A stretch of DNA of 47,186 nt. Source: Actinomycetota bacterium (GTDB lineage Bacteria; Actinomycetota; Acidimicrobiia; Acidimicrobiales; MedAcidi-G1). The notes beneath the pieces are model-generated. The model was not told the DNA's origin. It made no database searches and was given only the letters and a program-made list of their open reading frames with translations. The position numbers and the translations under genes are program-made. The DNA is taken from assembly GCA_014381945.1 (NCBI GenBank), contig JACNKQ010000023.1:1-47186 (forward strand). The letters run 5' to 3'. Positions 1-7,672 of the stretch are shown here, in pieces; the stretch's first letter is position 1; each line of letters opens with the position of its first letter.

Positions 1-16
1 ACCCACCGAAACCCAC

Positions 17-37
17 GGCGGCCTGAGTCAGGCCGCC
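17..37. terminator. GC-rich hairpin at left edge
   Basis: An 8-bp perfect inverted repeat (GGCGGCCT / AGGCCGCC) with a 5-nt loop GAGTC lies before the pdxH stop codon. A second short inverted repeat (CCACGG..CCGTGG) lies at 113-126. Neither has a T tract, so factor-independent termination is uncertain. I see no supportable gene in bases 1-144. Confidence 0.35.
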
Positions 38-144
38 CGGGGCACACCGCCCGAGCCAGAAACCGAGCCACAACCGACAGGGACACCTGCAAAGGCCCGA
101 CCCACCACCCCTCCACGGCACCGTGGGACACCGGCGAACCCTGG

Positions 145-780
145 TCAGGGCGCCCGTCGCTCGAGGACCCATGCATCGCCGTCGCGTCGGTAGCGGAGGC
201 GGTCGTGGAGCCGGTTGGGGCGCCCCTGCCAGAACTCCACCAGGTGTGGACGGATCCGGAAGCCGCCCCAGTGGTCGGGACGTTCGACGCCCCCTCCCGA
301 CCAGCGCTCCTCCTCTGCCGCATACGCCGCATCCAGGACCGACCGGTTGGCGACAACCGCACTCTGGTCGGAGGCCCACGCTCCGATCTGGCTGCCCCGG
401 GGCCTCGTCGACCAGTAGGCCTCTGACTCGTCGACGCCGATCCGCTCGGCGCTACCGGTCAAGCGCACCTGTCGGCGCAACTCGGTCCAACTGAACGTGA
501 GCGCCGCCCGGCCGGTGGCATCGAGCTCCTCGGCCTTGTCGCTCGTGAAGTTCGTAAAGAAGACAAACCCGTCCTCGTCGACAAGTTTCAGCAGGACGTT
601 GCGTGCCGACGGCCACCCGTCGGCTGTCACCGTGCTCACCACGAAGGCGTTGGGCTCCCAGTAGCCCGCCTCCTCGACCTCGGCGAACCAGCGCTGGAAC
701 TGGACGATCGGATCGTCGGCCATGTCGGACACATCGAGCCCCCGATCCTGATATTCCTCTCGATGCCCGCTCAGGTCCAC
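145..780 (-). CDS. pdxH: pyridoxamine 5'-phosphate oxidase
   Basis: PdxH is an FMN-dependent cytosolic enzyme that oxidises pyridoxamine/pyridoxine 5'-phosphate to PLP. The protein shows the family pattern: an N-terminal DPIVQFQRWF segment, the NVLLKLVDEDGFVFFTN core, SRQ-region equivalents (RPRGSQIGAWAS), and the C-terminal PHLVEFWQGRPNRLHDR signature ending near WVLERRAP. The GTG start at 780 was chosen because homologues begin about 20 residues before ADP-LxQF with an (R)xEY..GL motif, seen here as HREEYQDRGL. An internal ATG at 723 would remove it. The resulting 211 aa is the usual family length. It lies 56 bp downstream of the lipoprotein gene on the same strand and may be cotranscribed. 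Function is very likely; the exact start is less certain because no strong ribosome site is visible. Confidence 0.92.
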   Translation of the reverse strand: MDLSGHREEYQDRGLDVSDMADDPIVQFQRWFAEVEEAGYWEPNAFVVSTVTADGWPSARNVLLKLVDEDGFVFFTNFTSDKAEELDATGRAALTFSWTELRRQVRLTGSAERIGVDESEAYWSTRPRGSQIGAWASDQSAVVANRSVLDAAYAAEEERWSGGGVERPDHWGGFRIRPHLVEFWQGRPNRLHDRLRYRRDGDAWVLERRAP

Positions 781-836
781 GACCGGAGTCAACACCCCCG
801 GGGCAGGCCGGGCAAATGGGTGGCTCGTCCGACAGG

Positions 837-1745
837 TCAGGGAACCAGGTGCGCGATCGGCCCAGCCGGGTTGACCAGCCCGGCGACCGCCGACCATGGC
901 AGGTCCACCCGGGGCGTTCCAGCAACGCCGGGTGCCACCTGATTCTGGTCGAAGCGGAGCACCACGCCGGTCGCTGCAATCGCCACGTGTCGGAAATTGG
1001 ATGCGTCCGCAACGAGGCCCTCGGCAAACAACGTGTCGGCGCCGAACTGCGCCACCAGATCCGCCCGGGCTGCCGTGGCGAGCTTGCCCAGCCATGTCGG
1101 TCCGGCCACAAACAGGTCTGCGACAGCAATCTCGGAGCCCGTCGACAGGTCCAGGAGCAGCGTCGAGGTCTCCTGCTGGACCGTTGCTGCATCATCCCAC
1201 TCTGTCGTGAAGTCGAACACCGCGCTGAGCAGTCGGCCGTCGACGTACACCACCTTGCCGGTTCCCCGCAGCGTGCTGGAGCCAGCGCCGGAACCCGCAC
1301 CCGAACCCTCTTCTTCGAGCACCGACGCCCGGAACGCCGAATATGCCTCGGCGACAACCGCTTCGAGGGCGCCGTTCACGGCATGATCGACCGGAGTCCC
1401 CGACACCTGCGGGTAGGCGAGGTCGTAGTCGGCCAACTCCACGATCTGTCCGGACATCCGACTGGAAGAGACCTTCGGCGCACCCTCAACGCTCTGCACG
1501 GAATCCTCGGTCCCGCCCGATCCGGCACCTGCGGCAGTACCGCCGACGTCCTGTGCATCGTCCTGCACATCGTCCTGCACATCGTCCTGCACATCGTCCT
1601 GCACATCAACCAACACGCCGGCTGTGTCCGATGGGCTCGCTCCACGCATTTCCCGGCCATCACCCGGAGCGCAACCAACTGCCAGGACGCCAGCCAGGAC
1701 CACAGCGCCCCACACCGCCCTGATGCCCGCCGAATACCGCTTCAC
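837..1745 (-). CDS. DUF3298/RsiV-like lipoprotein
   Basis: Predicted exported lipoprotein of 302 aa. It starts VKRYSAG, followed by a hydrophobic segment and a lipobox-like LAVGC. A low-complexity linker follows, with VQDD repeats and Gly/Ser-rich stretches. The C-terminal half (about residues 95-300) resembles DUF3298: a paired-strand region, LLLDLSTGSEIAVADLF, and the end pattern VVLRFDQNQVAPGVAGTPRVDLPW, which matches the family's F-x(3)-(I/V)AP-x(2)-G signature. The GTG start at 1745 is preferred because a TATCCT box sits 7 nt upstream. An ATG at 1793 with a GAGGG ribosome site is the alternative and adds 16 residues ahead of the signal peptide. Role unknown; such domains occur in extracytoplasmic sensors and anti-sigma factors. 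Confidence 0.7.
   Translation of the reverse strand: MKRYSAGIRAVWGAVVLAGVLAVGCAPGDGREMRGASPSDTAGVLVDVQDDVQDDVQDDVQDDAQDVGGTAAGAGSGGTEDSVQSVEGAPKVSSSRMSGQIVELADYDLAYPQVSGTPVDHAVNGALEAVVAEAYSAFRASVLEEEGSGAGSGAGSSTLRGTGKVVYVDGRLLSAVFDFTTEWDDAATVQQETSTLLLDLSTGSEIAVADLFVAGPTWLGKLATAARADLVAQFGADTLFAEGLVADASNFRHVAIAATGVVLRFDQNQVAPGVAGTPRVDLPWSAVAGLVNPAGPIAHLVP
1556..1603. repeat. 12-bp tandem repeat, 4 copies
   Basis: Four perfect head-to-tail copies of a 12-bp unit (CATCGTCCTGCA on the plus strand) followed by a partial copy. On the minus strand it encodes the VQDD repeats in the linker of the lipoprotein. The unit is a multiple of three, so copy-number change keeps the frame. Confidence 0.95.
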
Positions 1746-1752
1746 AGGCGGC

Positions 1753-1758
1753 AGGATA
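1753..1758 (-). promoter_or_regulatory. -10 box, leaderless
   Basis: TATCCT on the minus strand ends 7 nt before the GTG at 1745. It fits TANNNT and places the transcription start at or beside the start codon. It decides between the GTG at 1745 and the ATG at 1793. Confidence 0.55.
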
Positions 1759-1810
1759 CCGACCGGGGTGCACCACCCGGATTCGCCCCACATGGTGCCC
1801 TCAGGGTTGG

Positions 1811-1816
1811 TACGGT
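1811..1816 (+). promoter_or_regulatory. -10 box, leaderless
   Basis: TACGGT ends 7 nt before the ATG at 1824, as expected for a leaderless transcript. It lies back to back with the -10 box of the divergent lipoprotein gene. Confidence 0.55.
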
Positions 1817-1823
1817 CGCGCTG

Positions 1824-2216
1824 ATGCCCCGAAAGCGCCGAGGAACCCCACCCCGCCGGGAAGGCACCGCCGAGCCGGACCAGTTGCTGCTCGACCTCGT
1901 CAACGGCCTCCGCGAACTCGACGAACGCGTAGCCACCCTTGAACGGCGATTCGACGCACTCGGCGAGAGTGCCTCCGGCGACCACGAGGATGCCGTCATG
2001 GAACTCAGACTCCACGTCGCACGCCTGTCCGCCGAACTGACCCGGGCGACCGTCGAGTTTCGGGGCCAACTGGCCGAGTTGGCGGGTCGATCCGGCGACG
2101 ACCTCCCCGAATCACCTGAGTTGGCGAGCGACGAGGCCTTCGAAGACCTCACGGTCGACTCACCGGCTCGGGCGCCCGAACGAAGCCACACGAGCGGCTG
2201 GCAGCCTGCCGAATAG
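1824..2216 (+). CDS. small predicted coiled-coil protein
   Basis: Protein of 130 aa that I do not recognise. The N-terminus is very basic (MPRKRRGTPPRREG). Residues about 20-90 show leucine heptads (LLLDLVNGLRELDERVATLERRF, then MELRLHVARLSAELTRATVEF), which suggests a coiled coil. The tail is acidic and Ser/Pro-rich. There is no signal peptide or membrane segment. It is transcribed divergently from the lipoprotein and preceded by a good -10 box. A longer open frame extends upstream (from 603) but is antisense to real genes, so the ATG at 1824 was taken. Codon usage at third positions looks normal for the window, which supports a real gene. Confidence 0.6.
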   Translation: MPRKRRGTPPRREGTAEPDQLLLDLVNGLRELDERVATLERRFDALGESASGDHEDAVMELRLHVARLSAELTRATVEFRGQLAELAGRSGDDLPESPELASDEAFEDLTVDSPARAPERSHTSGWQPAE

Positions 2217-2312
2217 CCAAGAACACACAGGCAAGCCTGAACCGGCAAGAAGTAACCGGCAAGCCTGCAGAATCTCCCCCAGTACGCGCCCACCCGGCTA
2301 TCAGGTCGCCCC

Positions 2313-5300
2313 CTACGACGAGGCGGCGACCAGTGCGTCCAACAGTTCCTGGAACCTCGCCTGGACTCGGCCGAACTCGATCCAGTCAGGCGGATCCTCG
2401 GCCAGGGCCTTCGCCGCATCGACCTGCAGCCGACCAAGTTCGTCAGCGATACCGGCCAACGAGTCGGGTAGGTCGGCGATCCCCGGATCGGAACCGGCAC
2501 CTGTGCCATCGCCTGTGCCATCGCCTGCGCCATCGCCTGCGCCATCGCCTGCGCCATCGCCTGCGCCATCGCCTGCGCCATCGCCTGCGCCATCGCCTGC
2601 GCCATCGCCCGAAGGCGTAGACGAACCCGTGACCGTGCCGAACAGGCTGCTCATGTCAGCGCCCGTCAACTCCTCGAGCGCCTCCTGCAACGATTCGGCC
2701 ATGACCACGTCCTCGCCGACAGCCACGATCACCCGCTCGAGTTCTGGAACCGTGTTGTCGCCTTCTGCCTGCACGTAGAGGGGCCGCACATAGAGCACGG
2801 AGTTCTCGATCGGAACGAGCAGGAGCTCGCCGAACAGGACCGTCGACCCCCTCTGGCTGAGCAGGGTCTGGAGGGTCGCGACGTCGTCGTCGTTACGGAT
2901 CCGTTCCTCCGAAAGCGCAGGCCCGTCGAAGTTGGAGGTCGGCGGCCGATACAGCACCAATTCGCCGTAGTGCTCGCCGTCGCTGCGCCCGACCATGTAG
3001 GCGGCCAGTTCCTTGCGGGCATCATCCTCGTCGAGGGGCACGAATGCCCGCAGGATCACGAACTCGGTGTCGTCGCCGCCGGGTAGGTCGAGCATCATCC
3101 GGTAGGGGGCCATGCGCATATCGCGGGTCCCGACCCGCATGCCCTGCTCGTCGACTATCACCAGGTTGAGCGCCCCCTCGCCGGTGCGTCCCGGATCCTG
3201 CGAAACCGCCCACTCGGAGGCCCGCTGGTAGAAGTTCTCCGTGTCGTCAACGTGATAGGCGCCCCACATCTCGGTCTGGACCCGGAACAGGTCCTCGGCA
3301 TACCGGAGGTGTTCGGCCAGCCCGTCGGGCATCTCGGAGATCGGACGGAAGAGGCTCCCGAAGGCACTCTCGTACGCACTGATGATCGGATCTTCGGAGT
3401 CGGCCACGTAGAAGACGACCCCACCGTCAAAGGCATCGACGACAGCCTTGACCGAGTTGCGGACGTAGTTGAAACGGGTCCGAAGGCCACTCTCCGACGA
3501 GAGTTCCCCCACCGGCGCCTGCTGGGAGTTTGGGAAGCGGCTGGTCGTCGTGTAGCCGTCGATCACGTAGACCATCCGGCCCTCATGGAGAACCGGATAC
3601 GGATCGGCGTCGAACCGCAGGAAAGGCGCCAGCTTCTCGACCCGTTCCCTGACGTCACGGACGTAGATGACCCGCGAATCGTCGGTGACGAAGTTCGAGA
3701 TCAACGGTTCGAGTTGGCCGAACCTGAGTGAGAACGCAGCACGGCGAAGGAACGAGCCCATGGACACGCCCCCCTCGCCGCCGATGTCCGCATAGCGGAC
3801 CTCCAGGGTCTCCTGGTTCTCGTCCGTGTAGTCGACCTCGTTCCTGCTGGCCCCGACAACGGAATATCCACCAAGGTCCTCCCCGACGTAGATCTGCGGC
3901 CGGTCGATTGCCACGTCGATCGACGGGTCAATCGAAATGGGCAGGTCACCGATGAGGAACTCGGGGTCGCCGGTCGCCCGGACACGGCTCACCGGAGCCA
4001 GGGCCACGCCGTAGCCGTGTGTGAACGCCACATGCTGGCTCTCCCACGAACGGGTCGCGTTCGGCTCCAACTCACGTGCGCCGATCATCACCTGCGTTAC
4101 CTCGCCGTCGACCGTGTAGCGGTCGGAGTCGAGCTCACGGCTGAAGCGGTAGAACTCTCGCTCGCCCTGGAGCCGGTCGAAGGTCCCCTGGACGATGAGC
4201 GGATCGAGCACCCGGATGTTGCGGACCGTGCCCGGGTTGCCGAGAAGGTCCTCGGCGGTGATCTCGTTGTCCATGCCGCCCATCTGCAGCACCTCGACCC
4301 CGTCGAGGCCGAAGGCCAGGCGGGTCGCCTCGATGTTGCGGCCGATGAACTCTGCCTCCTTCTCAGACTCCGCCGGCTCGACACGGAGGTTCTGGATCAC
4401 CGCCGGATAGATGTTGCCCATCACAAGTGCCACGAACGCCCACAGGCCGACGGCAAGCGCCGGCAGCACCCAGCCTCGACGCCGGATGTTCACAATCAGC
4501 AGGAGGACGGCGAACAGCGAAATGAGGATCAGGAGGTTGATCGCCGGCAGTTGTGCGTTGACATCCGTGTAGGTCGCCCCGTGGACGGCGCCACGGGTCG
4601 AGGTCGTGAGCTCGTAGCGGGCCAACCAGTAGTCGGCGGCCTTCACTACGGCGAGGAGCCCAAGCAGGACCGAGAGGTGTGCCTTGACCGCCGGTTGGAC
4701 CCGCTCTCCCAACGTCTGGAGCCGGATGCCGCCATTGAGGTAATGGAACACCGTCGTCACGACCAGCGTGACCATCAGGGTCCCGAACAGCCATCCGACC
4801 ACGAAGCTCGTGAACGGCAACTTGAAGACGTAGAAGCCGACGTCCTGACCGAACTGGGCATCCTCGACGCCGAAGTCGCCACCGTTCGTGAACAACAACC
4901 ACTCCTGCCATCGACCCGAGACACCGAGGCCTGCGAGGAGGGCGAGCAGCGCCGACCCACCGACCCGAACCATCCAGGCCCGGCGGCCCACGGCCAGGTG
5001 GTACCGGGCCAACAGGTCCTCTTCGGGTCCGGGCGGCCTGATCGTAGGAGCGAGGCGATCTGCGACGGTCAGGTTGACGAAGCAGACCACGAAGAACAGC
5101 GAGGTGAACAACACCACCAGCACGACCTGTGCAAAGAACACCGATCGGAACACGTCGCCGTATCCGAGTTGATCGAACCACAGGTAGTCCGTGTAGAAGC
5201 CGGCGAGGCCCCGCAAGGACAACATGATGACGCTGCCGACGAGCAACAGCCCGAAGGCGATCATTCGGATTCGGCGAGGCCCTGACCCACGGCCACGACG

Positions 5301-5360
5301 GCTGAACGCAGGCCGCAGTCGCTGTGGCGGGGGTGGGGGTGCTGATTCCTGATCCGACAT
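2313..5360 (-). CDS. UPF0182 family large membrane protein
   Basis: Protein of 1015 aa matching the actinobacterial UPF0182/COG1615 family, whose function is unknown. About seven membrane segments lie in residues 30-330 (for example IRMIAFGLLLVGSVIML and INLLILISLFAVLLLIVNI). A large extracytoplasmic domain follows, with family-typical stretches such as YTDVNAQLP, ESQHVAFTHGYGV and YVRPLYVQ. The C-terminal region (about residues 920-960) carries nine GDG(A/T) repeats before a helical tail. The ATG at 5360 is supported by a TAGGAT box 8 nt upstream. The gene is monocistronic and convergent with the small coiled-coil gene. Confidence 0.9.
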   Translation of the reverse strand: MSDQESAPPPPPQRLRPAFSRRGRGSGPRRIRMIAFGLLLVGSVIMLSLRGLAGFYTDYLWFDQLGYGDVFRSVFFAQVVLVVLFTSLFFVVCFVNLTVADRLAPTIRPPGPEEDLLARYHLAVGRRAWMVRVGGSALLALLAGLGVSGRWQEWLLFTNGGDFGVEDAQFGQDVGFYVFKLPFTSFVVGWLFGTLMVTLVVTTVFHYLNGGIRLQTLGERVQPAVKAHLSVLLGLLAVVKAADYWLARYELTTSTRGAVHGATYTDVNAQLPAINLLILISLFAVLLLIVNIRRRGWVLPALAVGLWAFVALVMGNIYPAVIQNLRVEPAESEKEAEFIGRNIEATRLAFGLDGVEVLQMGGMDNEITAEDLLGNPGTVRNIRVLDPLIVQGTFDRLQGEREFYRFSRELDSDRYTVDGEVTQVMIGARELEPNATRSWESQHVAFTHGYGVALAPVSRVRATGDPEFLIGDLPISIDPSIDVAIDRPQIYVGEDLGGYSVVGASRNEVDYTDENQETLEVRYADIGGEGGVSMGSFLRRAAFSLRFGQLEPLISNFVTDDSRVIYVRDVRERVEKLAPFLRFDADPYPVLHEGRMVYVIDGYTTTSRFPNSQQAPVGELSSESGLRTRFNYVRNSVKAVVDAFDGGVVFYVADSEDPIISAYESAFGSLFRPISEMPDGLAEHLRYAEDLFRVQTEMWGAYHVDDTENFYQRASEWAVSQDPGRTGEGALNLVIVDEQGMRVGTRDMRMAPYRMMLDLPGGDDTEFVILRAFVPLDEDDARKELAAYMVGRSDGEHYGELVLYRPPTSNFDGPALSEERIRNDDDVATLQTLLSQRGSTVLFGELLLVPIENSVLYVRPLYVQAEGDNTVPELERVIVAVGEDVVMAESLQEALEELTGADMSSLFGTVTGSSTPSGDGAGDGAGDGAGDGAGDGAGDGAGDGAGDGTGDGTGAGSDPGIADLPDSLAGIADELGRLQVDAAKALAEDPPDWIEFGRVQARFQELLDALVAASS
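2505..2610. repeat. 12-bp tandem repeat, ~8-9 copies
   Basis: A 12-bp unit (GCCATCGCCTGC on the plus strand) is repeated eight times with almost no divergence, plus a partial ninth. It encodes the (GDGA)n linker of the UPF0182 protein on the minus strand. The near-identity at DNA level indicates recent slippage or expansion rather than protein-level selection only. Confidence 0.95.
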
Positions 5361-5368
5361 CGGGCGGA

Positions 5369-5374
5369 ATCCTA
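5369..5374 (-). promoter_or_regulatory. -10 box, leaderless
   Basis: TAGGAT on the minus strand ends 8 nt before the ATG at 5360 of the UPF0182 gene. Confidence 0.5.
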
Positions 5375-5421
5375 ACGGCGGGCCCTGTCAATCCCCAGAG
5401 CGGGCCGAGTCGCATTCACGT

Positions 5422-6420
5422 TCAGGGCAGGGCAAGCTCCTGTGCGTTGCCGCCCAGTTCGGCCAGGACCACCAGTGCATCCTCGAGCGTCGCAACCGGC
5501 TCGACCCGAAGGTCGCCGGCGTGCCGGGAAGCGGCCTCGTACTCGTTTGCGGGGACCAGGAACAGGTCGACTCCGGCATCCCGGGCAGCGATCGTCTTTT
5601 GCACCACGCCCCCTATGGGACCGACCGAACCGTCGAAGCCGATCGTCCCGGTCGTGGCGACATCCAGCCCTCCTGTCATCTCACCCGGTGTGACGAGGTC
5701 GAGGATCGCCAGGGTCAACGCCAGCCCCGCTGAGTTCCCCCCGACCCTCCCAGTTTCGATTCGAACATCGATGGGCAGGTCTTCGACGTCCTCCCACCGG
5801 GTCTGGACCCTGACGCCGAGAAACGCCGTCGTCAAGTCGTCAGCCCGGGCGCCGAGCGCAACCTCCACCGTACGGCTGGAGGCTCCGTCAATCGACTCGA
5901 CGCCGAGGGAGACGACCTGGCCAGGAGACCGTCCCCGGATCTCTTCGACCAACGCATCGGCGGTGAGCACCGCCTGGCCGTCGACAGCGACAATCACGTC
6001 GTCCGTAGTGAGCAGGCCCTGCGCCGGGCCCTCGACGCCGGCCATCCCCACTCCGGTGGCCTCGTACGGGTCGATACCGAGGTGGCGGAAGGCCACCGCC
6101 ACCGCCGTCGACTTCGACACCTGCATGAGTTCGAGGTTGAACGCGGTGTTCTCGTCGCGGCTGCGCTGGCCGAGGACGGCATCCTCGCCGTACAGCACTA
6201 TGTCGCCGTTGAAGAAGGCCTCGATGTACTCCCAGCCGTTGACCGAAGAGTCCTGGCGGACGGTCGTGAAGAACACCTCGCCCTCCGGCTCGAACCGGTC
6301 GCCCAGCGTTACGACAATCCGGTCGGTCAGGGCGTTGACGGTTCCGGGCCGGTAGGCAAAGTACGGAAGCCGGACGAAGGTCAGGACGCCGGCGACCAGG
6401 GCTGCAAGGAGGAGTGGCAC
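5422..6420 (-). CDS. YlbL-type PDZ/Lon (S16) membrane protease
   Basis: Membrane-anchored serine protease of the YlbL family. An N-terminal membrane segment (LLLAALVAGVLTFV) is followed by RLPYFAYRPGTV, a PDZ domain (residues about 120-200; TDDVIVAVDGQAVLTADALVEEI) and a Lon-type proteolytic domain. The domain has the catalytic Ser in GGNSAGLALTLAILDL and the catalytic Lys in GGVVQKTIAARDAG. The start is uncertain. No ATG lies in frame, and the first usable codon before the membrane segment is GTG at 6420, giving 332 aa, without a clear ribosome site or -10 box. Target proteins cannot be inferred. Confidence 0.85.
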   Translation of the reverse strand: MPLLLAALVAGVLTFVRLPYFAYRPGTVNALTDRIVVTLGDRFEPEGEVFFTTVRQDSSVNGWEYIEAFFNGDIVLYGEDAVLGQRSRDENTAFNLELMQVSKSTAVAVAFRHLGIDPYEATGVGMAGVEGPAQGLLTTDDVIVAVDGQAVLTADALVEEIRGRSPGQVVSLGVESIDGASSRTVEVALGARADDLTTAFLGVRVQTRWEDVEDLPIDVRIETGRVGGNSAGLALTLAILDLVTPGEMTGGLDVATTGTIGFDGSVGPIGGVVQKTIAARDAGVDLFLVPANEYEAASRHAGDLRVEPVATLEDALVVLAELGGNAQELALP

Positions 6421-6535
6421 CCAAACACGTGCCCGGACGCGCTTGTGGAAACCATGAGAGGCGCCCCCGGTCGTGGCAGGGCCAGAAAAGGCGGGACCGG
6501 ACCCGTCAGGGCCGGGCGATAGGGTTTCGACTGCC

Positions 6536-6973
6536 GTGTCCACGCTGTTGTTCGGTCTCGTCCTCGGCGCCCTGGCGCTCTTCGACTCCCGGTCGGCGCC
6601 GGGCGTCCCCCAGCCTGCCACGGCACGGGCCCGTCGGGACGCCGACCCTGTACTGGGATTCGTACTGGGATTCGCCACGGCGCAACACAGGCCCACCCTT
6701 GTGCACGCCATCCTCGGTCGCCAACTGGCCCCGTCCGGCAGCACGGAGACCGCCGTCGAACGGGGCTGGAGCGTGCTCGGCCGTCTGGGAATCGGCCTCC
6801 AGCCCCCCCGCAAGGTGCTCACCGGCAAGCGGGCACGTATCCGCTGGTGGCACCGAATCTTCTCGCTCGCCCTGCTGCTGGCCATCGTCGTGCTGGTCGG
6901 TCTGGCGCTCGCCTCGTTCACCGCCATCCTCATCGTCGCCGGCGGCTTCCTCCTCGAGCAGGCGATCGGCTGA
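6536..6973 (+). CDS. small membrane protein, unknown
   Basis: Protein of 145 aa that I do not recognise. An N-terminal hydrophobic segment (STLLFGLVLGALALF), a middle region resembling a short soluble domain (RPTLVHAILGRQLAPSGSTETAVERGWSVLGRLGIG), then RIRWWHRIFSLALLLAIVVLVGLALASFTAILIVAGGFLLEQAIG, which gives one or two more membrane passes. The GTG at 6536 was chosen because the frame upstream is Gly/Pro-rich noise and a TAGGGT box lies 10 nt before it. It is followed after 3 nt by the HEAT-repeat gene, so the two are probably one operon. A 12-bp direct repeat encodes VLGFVLGF. Confidence 0.6.
   Translation: MSTLLFGLVLGALALFDSRSAPGVPQPATARARRDADPVLGFVLGFATAQHRPTLVHAILGRQLAPSGSTETAVERGWSVLGRLGIGLQPPRKVLTGKRARIRWWHRIFSLALLLAIVVLVGLALASFTAILIVAGGFLLEQAIG
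6651..6674. repeat. 12-bp direct duplication
   Basis: TACTGGGATTCG occurs twice head to tail, in frame in the small membrane protein gene. Confidence 0.9.
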
Positions 6974-6976
6974 CCG

Positions 6977-7672
6977 GTGGCCGAGCGCCACCTCCACGGG
7001 GCGCCCCCGCCCGACAGCGAGGTCGCCAAACGTCGACGGACTGCCATCGCCGCCGGCCACTCGGGTGACCACGCCACCGCTATCCGGCTATGCGCCGACC
7101 CCGAACCGGTCGTACGTGCCGCCGCCCTCGGGGCACTCGCCCGATTCGGCGTGCTGACAGATTCTGCCCTCGGACATGCACTCGCCGACACGGCCCCCGA
7201 AGTACGGCGACGCGCCCTCGAGTTGAGTATCGAGACCAGCACCAACATTGCATCCGACATATCCACCGGCACCGGCACCGGCACGCTGCTCGACGACCCG
7301 GACCCGACCGTCGTGGAGGTCGCCTGCTGGGTTGCCGGTGAGCGAACCACCCACGCCGACCAGTCGGTCGGTCCGCTGACCCGCATCGCCACAAGCCACG
7401 ACGACCCGCTCTGCCGGGAGGCCGCCGTCGCCGCCCTCGGGGCACTCGGACATCCCGACGGACTAGATGCCGTGCTCGCCGGCCTCGACGACAAGCCCGC
7501 CATCCGGCGACGTGCTGTCCTGGCCCTCGCTGCCTTCGAAGGACCTGAAGTTGTCGACGCCCTCGAAGCCGCCCTGGGGGATCGCGACTGGCAGGTCCGT
7601 CAGGGTGCTGAGGACCTGAAGCACCTGGCAGGTCGACCGGGCAGGGAAACGCTCCCTGGCTATGACAACTAG
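6977..7672 (+). CDS. HEAT-repeat domain protein
   Basis: Protein of 231 aa built from HEAT-like helical repeats, recognisable as alternating units such as DPEPVVRAAALGALARFGVL, APEVRRRALELS, DPLCREAAVAALGALGHPDGLDAVLAGL, KPAIRRRAVLALAAF and DWQVRQGAEDLKHLAG. The family is an interaction scaffold, as in PBS-lyase-type HEAT proteins. There is no catalytic motif and no signal peptide. GTG start at 6977, 3 nt after the preceding membrane protein. A (TG)n stretch STGTGTGT from a short GGCACC repeat interrupts the second repeat. Its stop codon overlaps the stop of mreB on the other strand. Confidence 0.75.
   Translation: MAERHLHGAPPPDSEVAKRRRTAIAAGHSGDHATAIRLCADPEPVVRAAALGALARFGVLTDSALGHALADTAPEVRRRALELSIETSTNIASDISTGTGTGTLLDDPDPTVVEVACWVAGERTTHADQSVGPLTRIATSHDDPLCREAAVAALGALGHPDGLDAVLAGLDDKPAIRRRAVLALAAFEGPEVVDALEAALGDRDWQVRQGAEDLKHLAGRPGRETLPGYDN

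Noticed and set aside
1742-2605. Frame with MAQA repeats on the minus strand
   Set aside because: It reads the GDGA repeat of UPF0182 in another frame; no independent support.
4017-5285. 422-aa plus-strand frame antisense to UPF0182
   Set aside because: His/Arg/Glu-rich shadow frame; the minus strand carries the recognisable protein.
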